The notes beneath the pieces are model-generated. The model saw nothing but the letters and a program-made list of their open reading frames with translations, did not search any database and was not told where the DNA came from. Below, piece after piece: positions 17,674-26,797 of a stretch of DNA of 35,228 nt. This DNA is from Porticoccaceae bacterium (lineage in GTDB: Bacteria > Pseudomonadota > Gammaproteobacteria > Pseudomonadales > Porticoccaceae). Location: assembly GCA_029252555.1 (NCBI GenBank), contig JAQXBF010000020.1, forward strand, positions 1 to 35,228. The letters are read 5' to 3'. Position 1 is the stretch's first letter. Each line of letters starts with the position of its first letter. The translations under genes and the position numbers were made by a program.

Positions 17674-18048
17674 CAGATCACCTTGATGACAGAGATCCCT
17701 CCTCACTGCGTTCGATCAGGATGACATTGGGGTGTTGGTCTTGGTAAGGCAGTCCCGCTGCCATCTTGAAAGAGCAAAGCGACCGAAAGATCTTCATACG
17801 CGCCCACCTAACACTAACCAGCCCCAACCACCGAATCAGCAAAAGAAATTAGTACGCGAAAATGCGAGCCTGATTAAGAAGCAAACCAAAAAGAAGATAT
17901 TTGACGACGATAACGATAAGCAGTGTGCCTAAGCTGATGCTTCCTGAGCTGAGTGTCAAACTCAGCCTTGGGCCAGTTAGATGTTGTTAGCTGAAACTCT
18001 ATATTCAAGGCTATAATATCTGTACCAACATGACCTAGAGATTGATCT
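17674..18048. repeat. gene-free stretch with an inverted pair of dispersed-element copies
   Basis: After selO, AGATCCCTCCTCACTGCGTTC...CAGGATGACA (from 17691) and the facing copy CATCTTGAAAGAGCAAAGCGACCGAAAGATCT (from about 17761) form an inverted pair of the dispersed element. A stem GCTGAGT/ACTCAGC lies at 17948-17966. A 66-codon ORF spans part of this stretch but starts inside the repeat and has no recognisable motif. The last 40 bases probably hold the sensor-kinase promoter. Confidence 0.55.
18012..18017 (+). promoter_or_regulatory. candidate -10 box of the sensor-kinase gene
   Basis: A perfect TATAAT lies 31 bases before the GTG start. The expected -35 position (about 17988-17994) shows only a weak match (TAGCTGA), so the promoter may need an activator. 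Confidence 0.4.
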
Positions 18049-19449
18049 GTGCTCAAACCGTTAACGTCCGTCGCCCTTTCATTGCTAACCCTGCTCTTCA
18101 GCCAGGCGGCTACCGCCGATGTATTTTGGTTTGTGCGCAACGAGGATGGCTCTACCAACTGGCAGTATGTAGCCAACTTCTCCAGCGGCATATTGTTTAT
18201 TGCGGTCTCTATTACTGCACTGCGCCTGTTCTTTAGCCGCCGTCAGGCGCGCCGCTATAACAATGAGCTTGAAGAGATCCGCACTCAGCTGGAATTGCGC
18301 GTTAAAGAGCGCACCGCCACCTTGGAAGCCGAGATTGGCGAGCACCGATCAACCACTGCCCGATTGCGCAGTTCTGAGGCCTATATCACCAGTATTTTGC
18401 GCTCTATGCCGCTGATGCTGATTGGTCTCAATAAGCAAAACCGTATTACCCAATGGAATCACCGGGCGGAAGAGATTAGCGGCATGGCATCAGATACGGT
18501 TCTGGGCAAAGATCTTTGGGATACCTACCCCACTATTAGTGTGACACCAATGCAAATCCAGCAGGCGCTGGATGACAATGAAACACTGACAATCAAATAC
18601 AGCCAGCGTGGCCAGTACCATTTCGATATCACTATTTATCCTCTGCAGGATCAGGTGGAAACGGGAGTGGTTATCCTGGTCGATGATGTAACTCAGCGAG
18701 TACAGAATGAAATTATGCTGGTACAGCGGGATAAGATGTCATCGATGGGCGAGATGGCCAGCATTATGGCCCATGATATTAATATCCCTCTGCGCGCGAT
18801 AATTAAAGACGTGAAAGATGTGCGCCAGGATCTAACCGATGAACCCATTGATGCCGAAGGTTTGAGCGAGGTACTGGAGGATGCGGTCATTCGCGGTCAG
18901 CAGGCGACATCTATTATCGATAATCTGGTCAATTTTTCTGGTAGTGGCGGCGGTGATAAAACTGAGGCCAATATGGTCGATGTGATTGATCATTCGGTGG
19001 AGCTTGCCAATGATGTGCTGTCAGTTATGCCTGGGCTGCGCTTTAAAGATGTGAAGGTCAATATCGATTGCCCTGAAGATGTGCCGGAAATTCCCTGCTA
19101 TATCACCGAGATGCAGCAGGTATTTTTAAGCCTGTTTCGTCATTCCTGCTATGCCCTGGGCAGGGTAGATGACGACGAGCATTCGCCTATTATTAATATT
19201 GAAGTCACGGTTTTTTACGATAATCTTTGGGTGCGCATTCAGCACAATGGCCGCGGTATTAGCCTTGAGGAGCAAAAGACTATCTTTGAGCCCTTTGCGG
19301 CCGATGGCGACGCTAACGGTCAGTACGATGCTGGTAAGCGGCTGTCTTTTTCTCACTTTATTATTGTGGAGCAACATCAGGGGCAGATCGCTGTGACTTC
19401 AGATCCGGATGTAGGCACTACCTTTCATATTCAGTTGCCGTTGCGGTAG
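18049..19449 (+). CDS. membrane PAS sensor histidine kinase with degenerate ATP-binding domain
   Basis: A 466-residue protein starting at GTG. Order: signal-like segment (1-23), a roughly 20-residue external loop, a TM helix (about 45-63), a charged coiled coil (70-105), a PAS domain (about 108-215), an H-box (MSSMGEMASIMAHDINIPL, His242) and a HATPase-like domain (about 310-466). The phospho-acceptor His is present, but the ATP lid is damaged. The N-box reads SLFRHSCYAL, with His365 where the Mg-coordinating Asn belongs. The G1 box is H-N-G-R-G with His399 in place of the key Asp. The G2 box is GKRLSFS, lacking two glycines. It may be a pseudokinase sensor or use a partner kinase. No response regulator gene is adjacent. 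The gene is uninterrupted, so selection appears to preserve it. Confidence 0.85.
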   Translation: MLKPLTSVALSLLTLLFSQAATADVFWFVRNEDGSTNWQYVANFSSGILFIAVSITALRLFFSRRQARRYNNELEEIRTQLELRVKERTATLEAEIGEHRSTTARLRSSEAYITSILRSMPLMLIGLNKQNRITQWNHRAEEISGMASDTVLGKDLWDTYPTISVTPMQIQQALDDNETLTIKYSQRGQYHFDITIYPLQDQVETGVVILVDDVTQRVQNEIMLVQRDKMSSMGEMASIMAHDINIPLRAIIKDVKDVRQDLTDEPIDAEGLSEVLEDAVIRGQQATSIIDNLVNFSGSGGGDKTEANMVDVIDHSVELANDVLSVMPGLRFKDVKVNIDCPEDVPEIPCYITEMQQVFLSLFRHSCYALGRVDDDEHSPIINIEVTVFYDNLWVRIQHNGRGISLEEQKTIFEPFAADGDANGQYDAGKRLSFSHFIIVEQHQGQIAVTSDPDVGTTFHIQLPLR

Positions 19450-19486
19450 GGGTTGTTGAGACCCTTCACTCAGACCCTACCAACCC

Positions 19487-21982
19487 TTAGAGCCCCTTTA
19501 GCACTTCTAATGGCGGCTGCACCACCGCTTTGCGGCTATAACCAACCCCCAAGGCCCCCACTAGCAAGCCGCCAGCAACTGGGCCCGCCAACCAAATCCA
19601 CGGGTGCATGGCAAAGGGCAAATCAAACATAAACCGCTGTAACATAGCTACTGCGGCCTCAGCTCCAATCGCGGCCAGCAGGCCTGCCATCATCCCAAGC
19701 ACTGTAAACTCCACCAGCTGAATACCCAAAATTAAACGTCTGGAGCTGCCTAGGGTGCGCAGAATGGCACTCTCTTGCAAGCGCTCCGCCATGGACAGGC
19801 TAACAGCGGCAAACATCACCAACACACCACAGCTAAGAATTAACATTGTCATTACTTCTAGGCCACTGGTCACCTGGGACACAATAGTACGAATGCGCTC
19901 AATAATTTTATCCAGCTCTATTACCTGTACGGTGGGGTATTTACGCAGCAGGTCGTTAACCAACAATTTTTGCTGGGGCGGAATATACAGGCTGGTCATA
20001 TTGGTGCGCGGATAATTTTCCAATAGCCCTTCCGGAAATAGGAAGTAAAAATTAGGCGTCATATTGTCCCAATTTAAACTGCGGGTACTGGTTATTCTGG
20101 CTTCAAAGATTAAGCCACCCACACTAAAGGTAATCTGGTCGCCAATGGTTAGGCCTAACTCTCCAGCTAACTCATCTTCCAAAGATACCGGTGCAATATC
20201 ACCAGATAAATCCAATTCATCCCACCATTTGCCAGCCGTTAGCTCATTGCCTTCCGGGAGGTCGGTGGTCCAGCTAAGATTTAGCTCGCGGCGATATGAT
20301 TCATGGCTGTCTCGCTGAACTTCAGTAATACCCTCGCCATTAACCTGAGTCATACGGCCACGCACCATGCTATACCAGCCGGCGGTCTCAAGATTTTGGT
20401 CGGTCACCAGCTCGCGTACCCCCTCAAGTTCATAAGGGGCAACATTGATAAGGAAGTGATTGGGGGCATCGTCAGCTAACTGCCAGCGCCACTCGTCAAT
20501 TAATGATGTGCGCACCACGGCCATAATCATTAACAGCGCGATGGCCCCAGAAAAACCAACCATCTGAATAATACTCTGTGACTTCCGGCGCCAGAGGTTG
20601 CTAGAGGCTAAACGCCAGATACTACCCAACTTTTGACCATAGTTTTTACCCACACGCAGTAACAGCAGGCCAATCACTATGGTGGCCAGAGCGGTCAGCG
20701 CAAAGCCCGCCATAATCGCCAGAGACAGGTAAAAATTATTGCTGTACCAAAGTAGCAGGCTGGCCACGGCACCGATGCCGAGTAAACCACGCACCAGAGC
20801 ACTCACTGGTTTTACCTCAACATCTTGGCGCAGCACAGCCAGCGGCGACTGGGTTGGCAAATGCCAGAGTGCAGGCAAAGTAAAACCACCCAAGCACAAT
20901 AACCCTGTAGCCATGCCAGTAATCCAAGGGCGGATACCCGCCATGGGCAGAGCGATGGGTAGCCATTCCCGTACCACGAAAATAAGTAATTCCGAGAAAC
21001 CATAGCCCACTAACAACCCTGCCAGAGAGCCACCAACACCAAGCCATAGACTCTGCTGTAAATAAAGGCTGCGCACGCGGCTGACGGCGATGCCCCAGCT
21101 TTTTAACAAGGCCACCTGCTGAGTCTGCCCTGCGGCAAAATGATGGCTAGCAAGGGCCAGTGCTATACCTGCCAATACCACGCCAACACTGCCCGCAAGC
21201 AGCAAGAATCTGCGGCCTTCATCCATAGCATCAGCGACGCTAGCTTGGGCTTCATCTGGGGTGATTAAACGGTCATGGATATCCAGCTTGCTCTTCATCC
21301 ACTCACTATAGCCGGCAAAGCCATCGCTGCCACTCAGGCCCTCGGCAATCAGATATCTGAAGGTCACGCGACTACCGGGCACAATAATGCCGGCTGCTTC
21401 AATATCGTTATAGTTCATTAATACACGTGCACCAAATGAACCAAATGAACCACCGCTATCTGGCTCTTCCACAACAATTTGAGTCACTTTTAAACGCACA
21501 TCACCCAGCTCTATCTCATCGCCTAACTCTATATTAAGCAATGGCAGAAGCCGGGCATCGACCCATACCTCTCCGGTTGCTGGGCCATAATCAATCTCTT
21601 CAATTAGGCTTTCATTACTAGTAAATGGGGTGGTTGTACGTCGCAGCAAGCCCTTTAATGGGTAGCTGCTCTCCACCGCTTTGATAGAGGCCAGATGCAT
21701 ATCGGTGTCGTGATAAACCATAGAGGCAAAGGTAAGCACCTGCGCCGTCTCAACCTGCTTCTGCTGGGCTTCGGCAATCCAATCAGGGTCAATAGCTCTG
21801 CTACTTCTAACCACTAGGTCTGCAGCCAAAAAGCTGGCAGATTCGGCGGTAAGGGCCCGCTCAATGCGCTCGGCCAGCAATGACACTGAAGTAACCACGG
21901 CAACAGCCAGAACCAAAGACCAGATAATTAAATTTAGCTGCCCGCCACGCCAGGTGCGCAGCAACATTCTTAATGCTTGCAT
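19487..21982 (-). CDS. ybbP: FtsX-family ABC transporter permease (YbbP-like)
   Basis: An 831-residue permease. One N-terminal TM helix (about 17-38) is followed by a large MacB-type periplasmic domain, a first core of TM helices (about 255-450), a second periplasmic region, and a C-terminal core (LEVMTMLILSCGVLVMFAAV and following) ending in LEVLKGL. The doubled FtsX layout matches E. coli YbbP (804 residues). It would work with the ATPase encoded directly upstream, whose stop overlaps this start as TGATG. The ybbA-ybbP pair beside divergent tesA is conserved in many gammaproteobacteria. Substrate is not established; roles in lipid or envelope export are suspected. It converges with the sensor-kinase gene. 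Confidence 0.92.
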   Translation of the reverse strand: MQALRMLLRTWRGGQLNLIIWSLVLAVAVVTSVSLLAERIERALTAESASFLAADLVVRSSRAIDPDWIAEAQQKQVETAQVLTFASMVYHDTDMHLASIKAVESSYPLKGLLRRTTTPFTSNESLIEEIDYGPATGEVWVDARLLPLLNIELGDEIELGDVRLKVTQIVVEEPDSGGSFGSFGARVLMNYNDIEAAGIIVPGSRVTFRYLIAEGLSGSDGFAGYSEWMKSKLDIHDRLITPDEAQASVADAMDEGRRFLLLAGSVGVVLAGIALALASHHFAAGQTQQVALLKSWGIAVSRVRSLYLQQSLWLGVGGSLAGLLVGYGFSELLIFVVREWLPIALPMAGIRPWITGMATGLLCLGGFTLPALWHLPTQSPLAVLRQDVEVKPVSALVRGLLGIGAVASLLLWYSNNFYLSLAIMAGFALTALATIVIGLLLLRVGKNYGQKLGSIWRLASSNLWRRKSQSIIQMVGFSGAIALLMIMAVVRTSLIDEWRWQLADDAPNHFLINVAPYELEGVRELVTDQNLETAGWYSMVRGRMTQVNGEGITEVQRDSHESYRRELNLSWTTDLPEGNELTAGKWWDELDLSGDIAPVSLEDELAGELGLTIGDQITFSVGGLIFEARITSTRSLNWDNMTPNFYFLFPEGLLENYPRTNMTSLYIPPQQKLLVNDLLRKYPTVQVIELDKIIERIRTIVSQVTSGLEVMTMLILSCGVLVMFAAVSLSMAERLQESAILRTLGSSRRLILGIQLVEFTVLGMMAGLLAAIGAEAAVAMLQRFMFDLPFAMHPWIWLAGPVAGGLLVGALGVGYSRKAVVQPPLEVLKGL

Positions 21983-22791
21983 CAGCTCTTGCTACCTTGA
22001 GCTTTAGCCTTGGGCTTTGCTTCTGGCTCTGTTTGTGGTTTGGCTTTTGGCTTGGCTTTTAACTTAGTGTCCGGTGCTACCTTCTTTTCGACTGCCGCTT
22101 TTTTTCCAGGCACCTTTTTCTTTATCGGGCTCTCTACAACCTGCCGGCCCGCCGCTAATACCAGCCGCTGACCACAGCGTGCGGCAAGGTTGTGCTCATG
22201 GGTTACCAGCACCAGGGTAGTACCTTCTTCTTTATTTAAGTCAAACAACAGATCACTAATCTTTTCGCCCGTCCCTGTATCCAGGTTGCCCGTGGGCTCG
22301 TCGGCAAAAAGAATCGTTGGCCGACAGGCAAAGGCGCGAGCCACAGCAACTCGCTGTTGTTCACCTCCAGATAGCTGACGGGGATAATGGGTAGTGCGAT
22401 GCTCTAAGCCCACGCGCTGCAAATAATAGGCGGCTGTCTTGAGAGCCTCTTTATCGCTCTGCAGCTCTAGAGGCAAAGCCACATTTTCCAGAGCGGTTAA
22501 GCCCGGCAGTAAATGAAATGATTGAAAAACAAAACCTACGGTTTCAGCTCGCACAGCGGCGCGGCCCTCTTCATCCATGGCGGTGATATCTTGGCCAGCA
22601 AGGCTAACCGAGCCTGCAGTGGGCAAATCAAGACCAGCGAGGATACCCAGCAATGTAGACTTACCCGAGCCCGAGGGCCCAACAATTGCCAGACTTTCGC
22701 CGCTGACTAAACTTAGATTGATCTTCTGTAAAATACTGAGCGTACCTTCAGCAGTGATGACTTTTTTACTGATATTGCTAACTTCTATCAT
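21982..22791 (-). CDS. ybbA: ABC transporter ATP-binding protein (YbbA/LolD type) with basic C-terminal tail
   Basis: A 269-residue ATPase from the ATG at 22791; a longer reading from 22821 lacks a ribosome site. Walker A is GPSGSGKST (38-46), Q-loop FQSFHLLPG, signature LSGGEQQRV (140-148), Walker B ILFADEPTGNLD with Glu165, and the H-loop THEH. The core ends near residue 219, as in YbbA/LolD proteins, and is followed by about 50 residues rich in Lys, Pro, Ala and Glu (KAKPKAKP, EAKPKAKA) that are not part of the family. The tail is low complexity and might bind membrane or nucleic acid or be a neutral extension. It powers the YbbP permease. Confidence 0.94.
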   Translation of the reverse strand: MIEVSNISKKVITAEGTLSILQKINLSLVSGESLAIVGPSGSGKSTLLGILAGLDLPTAGSVSLAGQDITAMDEEGRAAVRAETVGFVFQSFHLLPGLTALENVALPLELQSDKEALKTAAYYLQRVGLEHRTTHYPRQLSGGEQQRVAVARAFACRPTILFADEPTGNLDTGTGEKISDLLFDLNKEEGTTLVLVTHEHNLAARCGQRLVLAAGRQVVESPIKKKVPGKKAAVEKKVAPDTKLKAKPKAKPQTEPEAKPKAKAQGSKS

Positions 22792-22863
22792 TTCAAATTT
22801 CCATTGCCGCGAAAAATACATACACTGCGGTCAGTCATTGACAAATATTTTGCGAGATTTTTT

Positions 22864-23466
22864 ATGCACGCTCTTCTAAAGCGCATATGTTGCCTGTTTA
22901 TCTTACTGGGTGCCAATACATATGGATCAACCTTGCTGGTGTTGGGCGACAGCCTCAGTGCTGGCTATGGCGTCAATCAAGGCAAAGGCTGGGTAGCGCT
23001 GCTGCGCAGTGATTTGGGCGATGACCATACAGTCATCAATGGCAGCATAAGCGGCGATACAACGGGTGGCGGTTTAAATCGTTTACCCCTGCTTCTAGAA
23101 AAGTTTAGCCCCGACTATGTTTTGCTAGAGCTGGGTGGCAACGATGGCCTGCGCGGCCAGCCACTCAACTTAATGAAGGGCAACCTAAACGCAATGATAA
23201 CCCTGTGCCGCAAGGCTGGTGCCGAACCTATTTTATTTGGTATGCGCCTGCCCCCTAATTATGGGCACCGCTATTCTGATGCGTTTGCTGCTGTCTATCC
23301 ACAGCTTTCAGATGAAGCTGATGTGCCTCTGATCCCGTTTCAATTAGAAGAGTTGGCGATTACGGAAGGGATGATTCAAGAAGATGGTTTGCACCCTACG
23401 GCGCTGGCACAACCAATCATCAAAGATTTGATTAAAGGCTATATTGCGCCTTTGATGGCCAAATAA
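22864..23466 (+). CDS. tesA: arylesterase/acyl-CoA thioesterase, GDSL/SGNH family, exported
   Basis: A 200-residue SGNH hydrolase from the ATG at 22864, which gives a proper signal peptide (residues 1-21, cleavage before STLLV); a reading from 22804 adds 20 residues ahead of it. Block I is VLGDSLSAGYG (nucleophile Ser), block II GSISGDTTGGGL, block III LELGGNDGLRG, and block V EDGLHPTALAQP with the Asp and His of the triad. The periplasmic enzyme hydrolyses thioesters and esters (TesA/ApeA/PldC). It is divergent from ybbA across only 72 bases, as in E. coli. Confidence 0.95.
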   Translation: MHALLKRICCLFILLGANTYGSTLLVLGDSLSAGYGVNQGKGWVALLRSDLGDDHTVINGSISGDTTGGGLNRLPLLLEKFSPDYVLLELGGNDGLRGQPLNLMKGNLNAMITLCRKAGAEPILFGMRLPPNYGHRYSDAFAAVYPQLSDEADVPLIPFQLEELAITEGMIQEDGLHPTALAQPIIKDLIKGYIAPLMAK

Positions 23467-23514
23467 AAAGTGGCTTCGGCCCTAGGTCCAAGTTAGACCC
23501 AAGCTAACCAACCG

Positions 23515-23991
23515 TTAGCGACTGGGAACAAATTTTAATGCCAGGCCATTATTACACCACCGCTGCCCTGTGGGCTTGGGACCATCGTCAAAGACATGGC
23601 CCTGGTGGCCACCACAGCGAGCGCAATGATATTCAGTGCGCGGCCAGATCAGTTTAAAATCTCGTTTGGTCTCTATATTCCCATCAATATGGTCATAGAA
23701 AGATGGCCAACCGGAATAGCTTTCGTACTTAGTCTCTGAGGTAAAAAGGGGTAGGTCACAACCGGCGCAGACATATTCCCCATCCCGGTGTTCACTATTC
23801 AGGACACTTGAGCCTCTAGGTTCGGTGCCCTCATCCCGGAGGATATAGTACTGGCCTTGGGTGAGAATTTTGCTCCATTCGCTGTCTGAACGCTCAATTT
23901 TTTTTATTACTTCAAGTGCGAAGAGCCTAGTCGAGGCCGTGATGGTCAAAGCACCCAGCCCGATGCGCTGTATCCAAGTTCGTCTATTCAT
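23515..23991 (-). CDS. msrB: peptide-methionine (R)-S-oxide reductase MsrB, probably Tat-exported
   Basis: A 158-residue protein from the ATG at 23991, which has GGAGG seven bases upstream; the ORF could extend to 24048 without support. The N-terminus MNRRTWIQRIGLGALTITAS looks like a Tat signal: twin Arg, then hydrophobic. The MsrB domain has two zinc CxxC pairs (Cys75/78 and Cys123/126), the SGWPSFYD block and GQRWCNNGLAL with catalytic Cys146. The enzyme reduces Met-R-sulfoxide in proteins. A periplasmic location would be like MsrB fused or MsrPQ-type systems but is inferred from the signal only. The eamA gene lies 63 bases upstream on the same strand. Confidence 0.94.
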   Translation of the reverse strand: MNRRTWIQRIGLGALTITASTRLFALEVIKKIERSDSEWSKILTQGQYYILRDEGTEPRGSSVLNSEHRDGEYVCAGCDLPLFTSETKYESYSGWPSFYDHIDGNIETKRDFKLIWPRTEYHCARCGGHQGHVFDDGPKPTGQRWCNNGLALKFVPSR

Positions 23992-24054
23992 CGTCTTGCC
24001 TCCGGTATAGATTAGAGATACGCGATAACGCCCCCAAGAAGACCACAAAATCGC

Positions 24055-24969
24055 TTAGTTAACCCCATGGGGGTGTTTAATGGGGTCTCCAGCAGACTCT
24101 TTTAGCAACACTTTTAACTGGGACACCAAGCCACCAGCTAGTATCAGGCCACAACCAATTAACTCTGGCTGGGTCAGGTATTCGTTGAGTAGCCACCAGC
24201 CACAGAATGCCGCAAACACAGATTCAAAGCTTAAAATAATAGCGGCATGGGACGCTGGCGCAGTGCGCTGGCCAACCACCTGCAAACAGAAGGCAACGCC
24301 GGAAGATAGCACCCCGACATAGAGCAATGCGACGCCAGCATCCATAATTCCCTGCCAGTTCCAAACTTCAAAAAATGGAATCAGAATACCGCTGATTACC
24401 GCAGCCAGACTGAACTGCACAAAAATTAAACGAAATGGCGAGGTTTGATTGGCCAGCATGCCGGTAAAAATCATATGCAATGCAAACAGAATAGAACTGA
24501 TTAATATAAGTATGTCGCCGGTAAGCAGCTCATCACTTTCCACCTGGCCTAAAAAGTACAGCCCCGTCATCGCCATCCCCACACCTACCCAGGTGGGCCA
24601 TTCGGTTTTATTGCGGAAAAATAGCCCTAGCAGGGGAACAAACACAATATAGACGCCGGTTAGAAAACCCGCTCTTCCCGCCGTGGTATAAACTAGGCCC
24701 CATTGCTGAAGCAGCATGCCTGAGGTTAGAACCAACCCCAGCATCAACGCCTTTTTATTGGTTTCATTAAAAACAAAAATCTCTTTTGGCTTTTCCATGA
24801 AATACCACAGGGGCAGAATGGCGAGCCCACCAATAATAAAGCGGCCAAAGGTAAAGGTGATGGGCCCAATATGGTCCATACCTGAACGCTGATAAACAAA
24901 CGCCAAACCCCAGATAAAAGCGGTTAGCAGCAGAATTAAATCGGCGCGCAAGTCAGTTCTAAAGCTCAT
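24055..24969 (-). CDS. DMT superfamily (EamA) transporter
   Basis: A 304-residue membrane protein with two EamA repeats and about ten TM helices: the first repeat begins LILLLTAFIWGLAFVYQRSG, and the second LLTGDILILISSILFALHM. TTAGRAGFLTGVYIVFVPLL is a hallmark stretch of the family. Such proteins export or import small metabolites across the inner membrane; the substrate is unknown. It starts at the ATG at 24969 and precedes msrB by 63 bases; recJ ends 55 bases upstream of it on the same strand. Confidence 0.93.
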   Translation of the reverse strand: MSFRTDLRADLILLLTAFIWGLAFVYQRSGMDHIGPITFTFGRFIIGGLAILPLWYFMEKPKEIFVFNETNKKALMLGLVLTSGMLLQQWGLVYTTAGRAGFLTGVYIVFVPLLGLFFRNKTEWPTWVGVGMAMTGLYFLGQVESDELLTGDILILISSILFALHMIFTGMLANQTSPFRLIFVQFSLAAVISGILIPFFEVWNWQGIMDAGVALLYVGVLSSGVAFCLQVVGQRTAPASHAAIILSFESVFAAFCGWWLLNEYLTQPELIGCGLILAGGLVSQLKVLLKESAGDPIKHPHGVN

Positions 24970-25024
24970 AGTATTTTCTTTTTATTATTTGTGGCTTTGG
25001 GTACAACCCAGGCTCTGGAGAATG

Positions 25025-26752
25025 CTACCCAGCGTCTAGGTGCTGCACCATTAACTGAAGATTTTCCACGCCACGAAACTCATTGATATCCAACCGATAT
25101 ACGCAGCGCACTATCTCAGCGTCAGGATTGGGCCAGCGCGCAGTATCAATATTAAACCAGATCGCGTCTATAGCTAATTCGGGTTGGTTTTGCGGTGCCA
25201 GCACCAGCTTTAGATGTTTCTCACCAACAATACGCTGCTGCACTATCTTAAAGTCGCCTTCAAAACAGGGTTCAGGAAATAACTGCCCCCAGGGGCCTGC
25301 ATCTCGCAGTAGTTCGGCGGTCTGCATACTAATCTGCGGAGCGTCGAGGCTGCCATCGGTAATTAATTTGGCCTGCAGGTCATCGTCACTTAATGACTGG
25401 GCCACTTGCTGCTGAAATGCCTGTTCGAACTCGGCGAGTTTGTCTTCATGGAGGCTGAGACCGGCGGCCATAGCATGGCCACCAAACTTGGTAATTAAAC
25501 CGGGATTCTGTGTGGCTACCGCGTCTAGGGCATCACGAATATGCAGGCCGGGGATTGATCTCGACGAACCCTTAAGTTCGCCATTGTCAGCCCGAGCAAA
25601 GGCCACCACGGGGCGGTGATATTTTTCTTTGATGCGCGAAGCCAATAGCCCAACCACTCCCTGATGCCAGTCTGGTTGAAACAAACAGAGGGCTGCGGGC
25701 ATGGCGTTATCATCGATACCCAGCTGTTCAACAATAGCCAGTGCCTGGCGCTGCATCCCAGTCTCAATCGATTTGCGTTCTTGGTTTAGATCGTCCAGAG
25801 CCTGAGCAGTGCGCAGTGCTTGCTGAGAGTCTTCACAAAGTAGGCACTGGATACCCAGGCTAATATCATCGAGCCGACCGGCGGCATTTAACCTTGGGCC
25901 AATAGCAAAACCCAAGTCAGTGGCAACCAAACGAGCTGGGTTTTTACCGGCAATACGCAATAAAGCCTGAATGCCAGGGCGGCTCTGGCCGGCACGTATA
26001 CGCTGCAACCCCTGATATACCAACGCGCGATTAACCTGATCCAAGGGCACTACGTCGGCCACTGTCCCCAGAGCCACCAGATCCAGCCACTGGCTTAGAT
26101 TGGGTTCTGAGATTTGCTGCTGCTCAAACCACTGTTGGTCACGCAGGCCAGCTCGCAAGGCTATTAACAAATAGAAAGCCACACCAACACCGGCCAGGTT
26201 TTTGGTGGGGAATTCACAGCCCTGCTGATTGGGGTTAACAATCGCCGCCGCGGCTGGCAGAACAGTACCGGGCAGATGATGGTCGGTAATAATAACCTCT
26301 ATACCCAGTGCATTAGCACGCTCAACACCCTCAACACTGGAAATGCCATTGTCGACGGTAATAATTAGATTCGGTGATTTTTGCGCAGCCAGGTCAACAA
26401 TTTCTGGGGTTAAGCCGTAGCCATAGTCAAACCTGTTGGGCACCAAAAAGTCGACCGCTTGAAAGCCCATAGCGTTAAGCGCCAGAACCATCAATGCCGA
26501 ACTGGTAGCACCATCCGCATCGAAGTCACCCAGAATTAAAACAGATTCTCCCCCCTGCACTGCCCTCACTAAACGTTGGGTTGCCGCAGCTATGCCGGCC
26601 ATTGATTGCGGTTGAGGCAGACATTTTAAATGCCGCTCCAGCGCATCTTGTTTACCAACCCCGCGGGACTGGTAGATACGCTGCAGCAATGGATCGAGCT
26701 GCGCTGAGAAATCGCAGCCGCTTAAGTCGAAAGGTCGAGTGACTATTTGCAC
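25025..26752 (-). CDS. recJ: single-stranded-DNA-specific exonuclease RecJ
   Basis: A 575-residue DHH-family nuclease of normal RecJ length. Motif I is GDFDADGATSSA (75-86); motif II is ITVDNGISS; motif III is IITDHHLPG with DHH at 157-159; and motif IV is FAIGPRLNAAGRLDD. The DHHA1 (GHAMAAGLS) and OB-fold regions follow. It degrades single-stranded DNA 5' to 3' in recombination and mismatch repair. It lies 45 bases downstream of a DUF3094 gene on the same strand. Confidence 0.97.
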   Translation of the reverse strand: MQIVTRPFDLSGCDFSAQLDPLLQRIYQSRGVGKQDALERHLKCLPQPQSMAGIAAATQRLVRAVQGGESVLILGDFDADGATSSALMVLALNAMGFQAVDFLVPNRFDYGYGLTPEIVDLAAQKSPNLIITVDNGISSVEGVERANALGIEVIITDHHLPGTVLPAAAAIVNPNQQGCEFPTKNLAGVGVAFYLLIALRAGLRDQQWFEQQQISEPNLSQWLDLVALGTVADVVPLDQVNRALVYQGLQRIRAGQSRPGIQALLRIAGKNPARLVATDLGFAIGPRLNAAGRLDDISLGIQCLLCEDSQQALRTAQALDDLNQERKSIETGMQRQALAIVEQLGIDDNAMPAALCLFQPDWHQGVVGLLASRIKEKYHRPVVAFARADNGELKGSSRSIPGLHIRDALDAVATQNPGLITKFGGHAMAAGLSLHEDKLAEFEQAFQQQVAQSLSDDDLQAKLITDGSLDAPQISMQTAELLRDAGPWGQLFPEPCFEGDFKIVQQRIVGEKHLKLVLAPQNQPELAIDAIWFNIDTARWPNPDAEIVRCVYRLDINEFRGVENLQLMVQHLDAG

Positions 26753-26797
26753 TAGTCAGGGGCCACTAAAATAAGAGCACGGGAGTGTAAAGATGGG

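Noticed and set aside
17732-17932. 66-codon ORF after selO
   Set aside because: Begins inside a dispersed-repeat copy, low-complexity Lys/Asn/Pro composition, no ribosome site.
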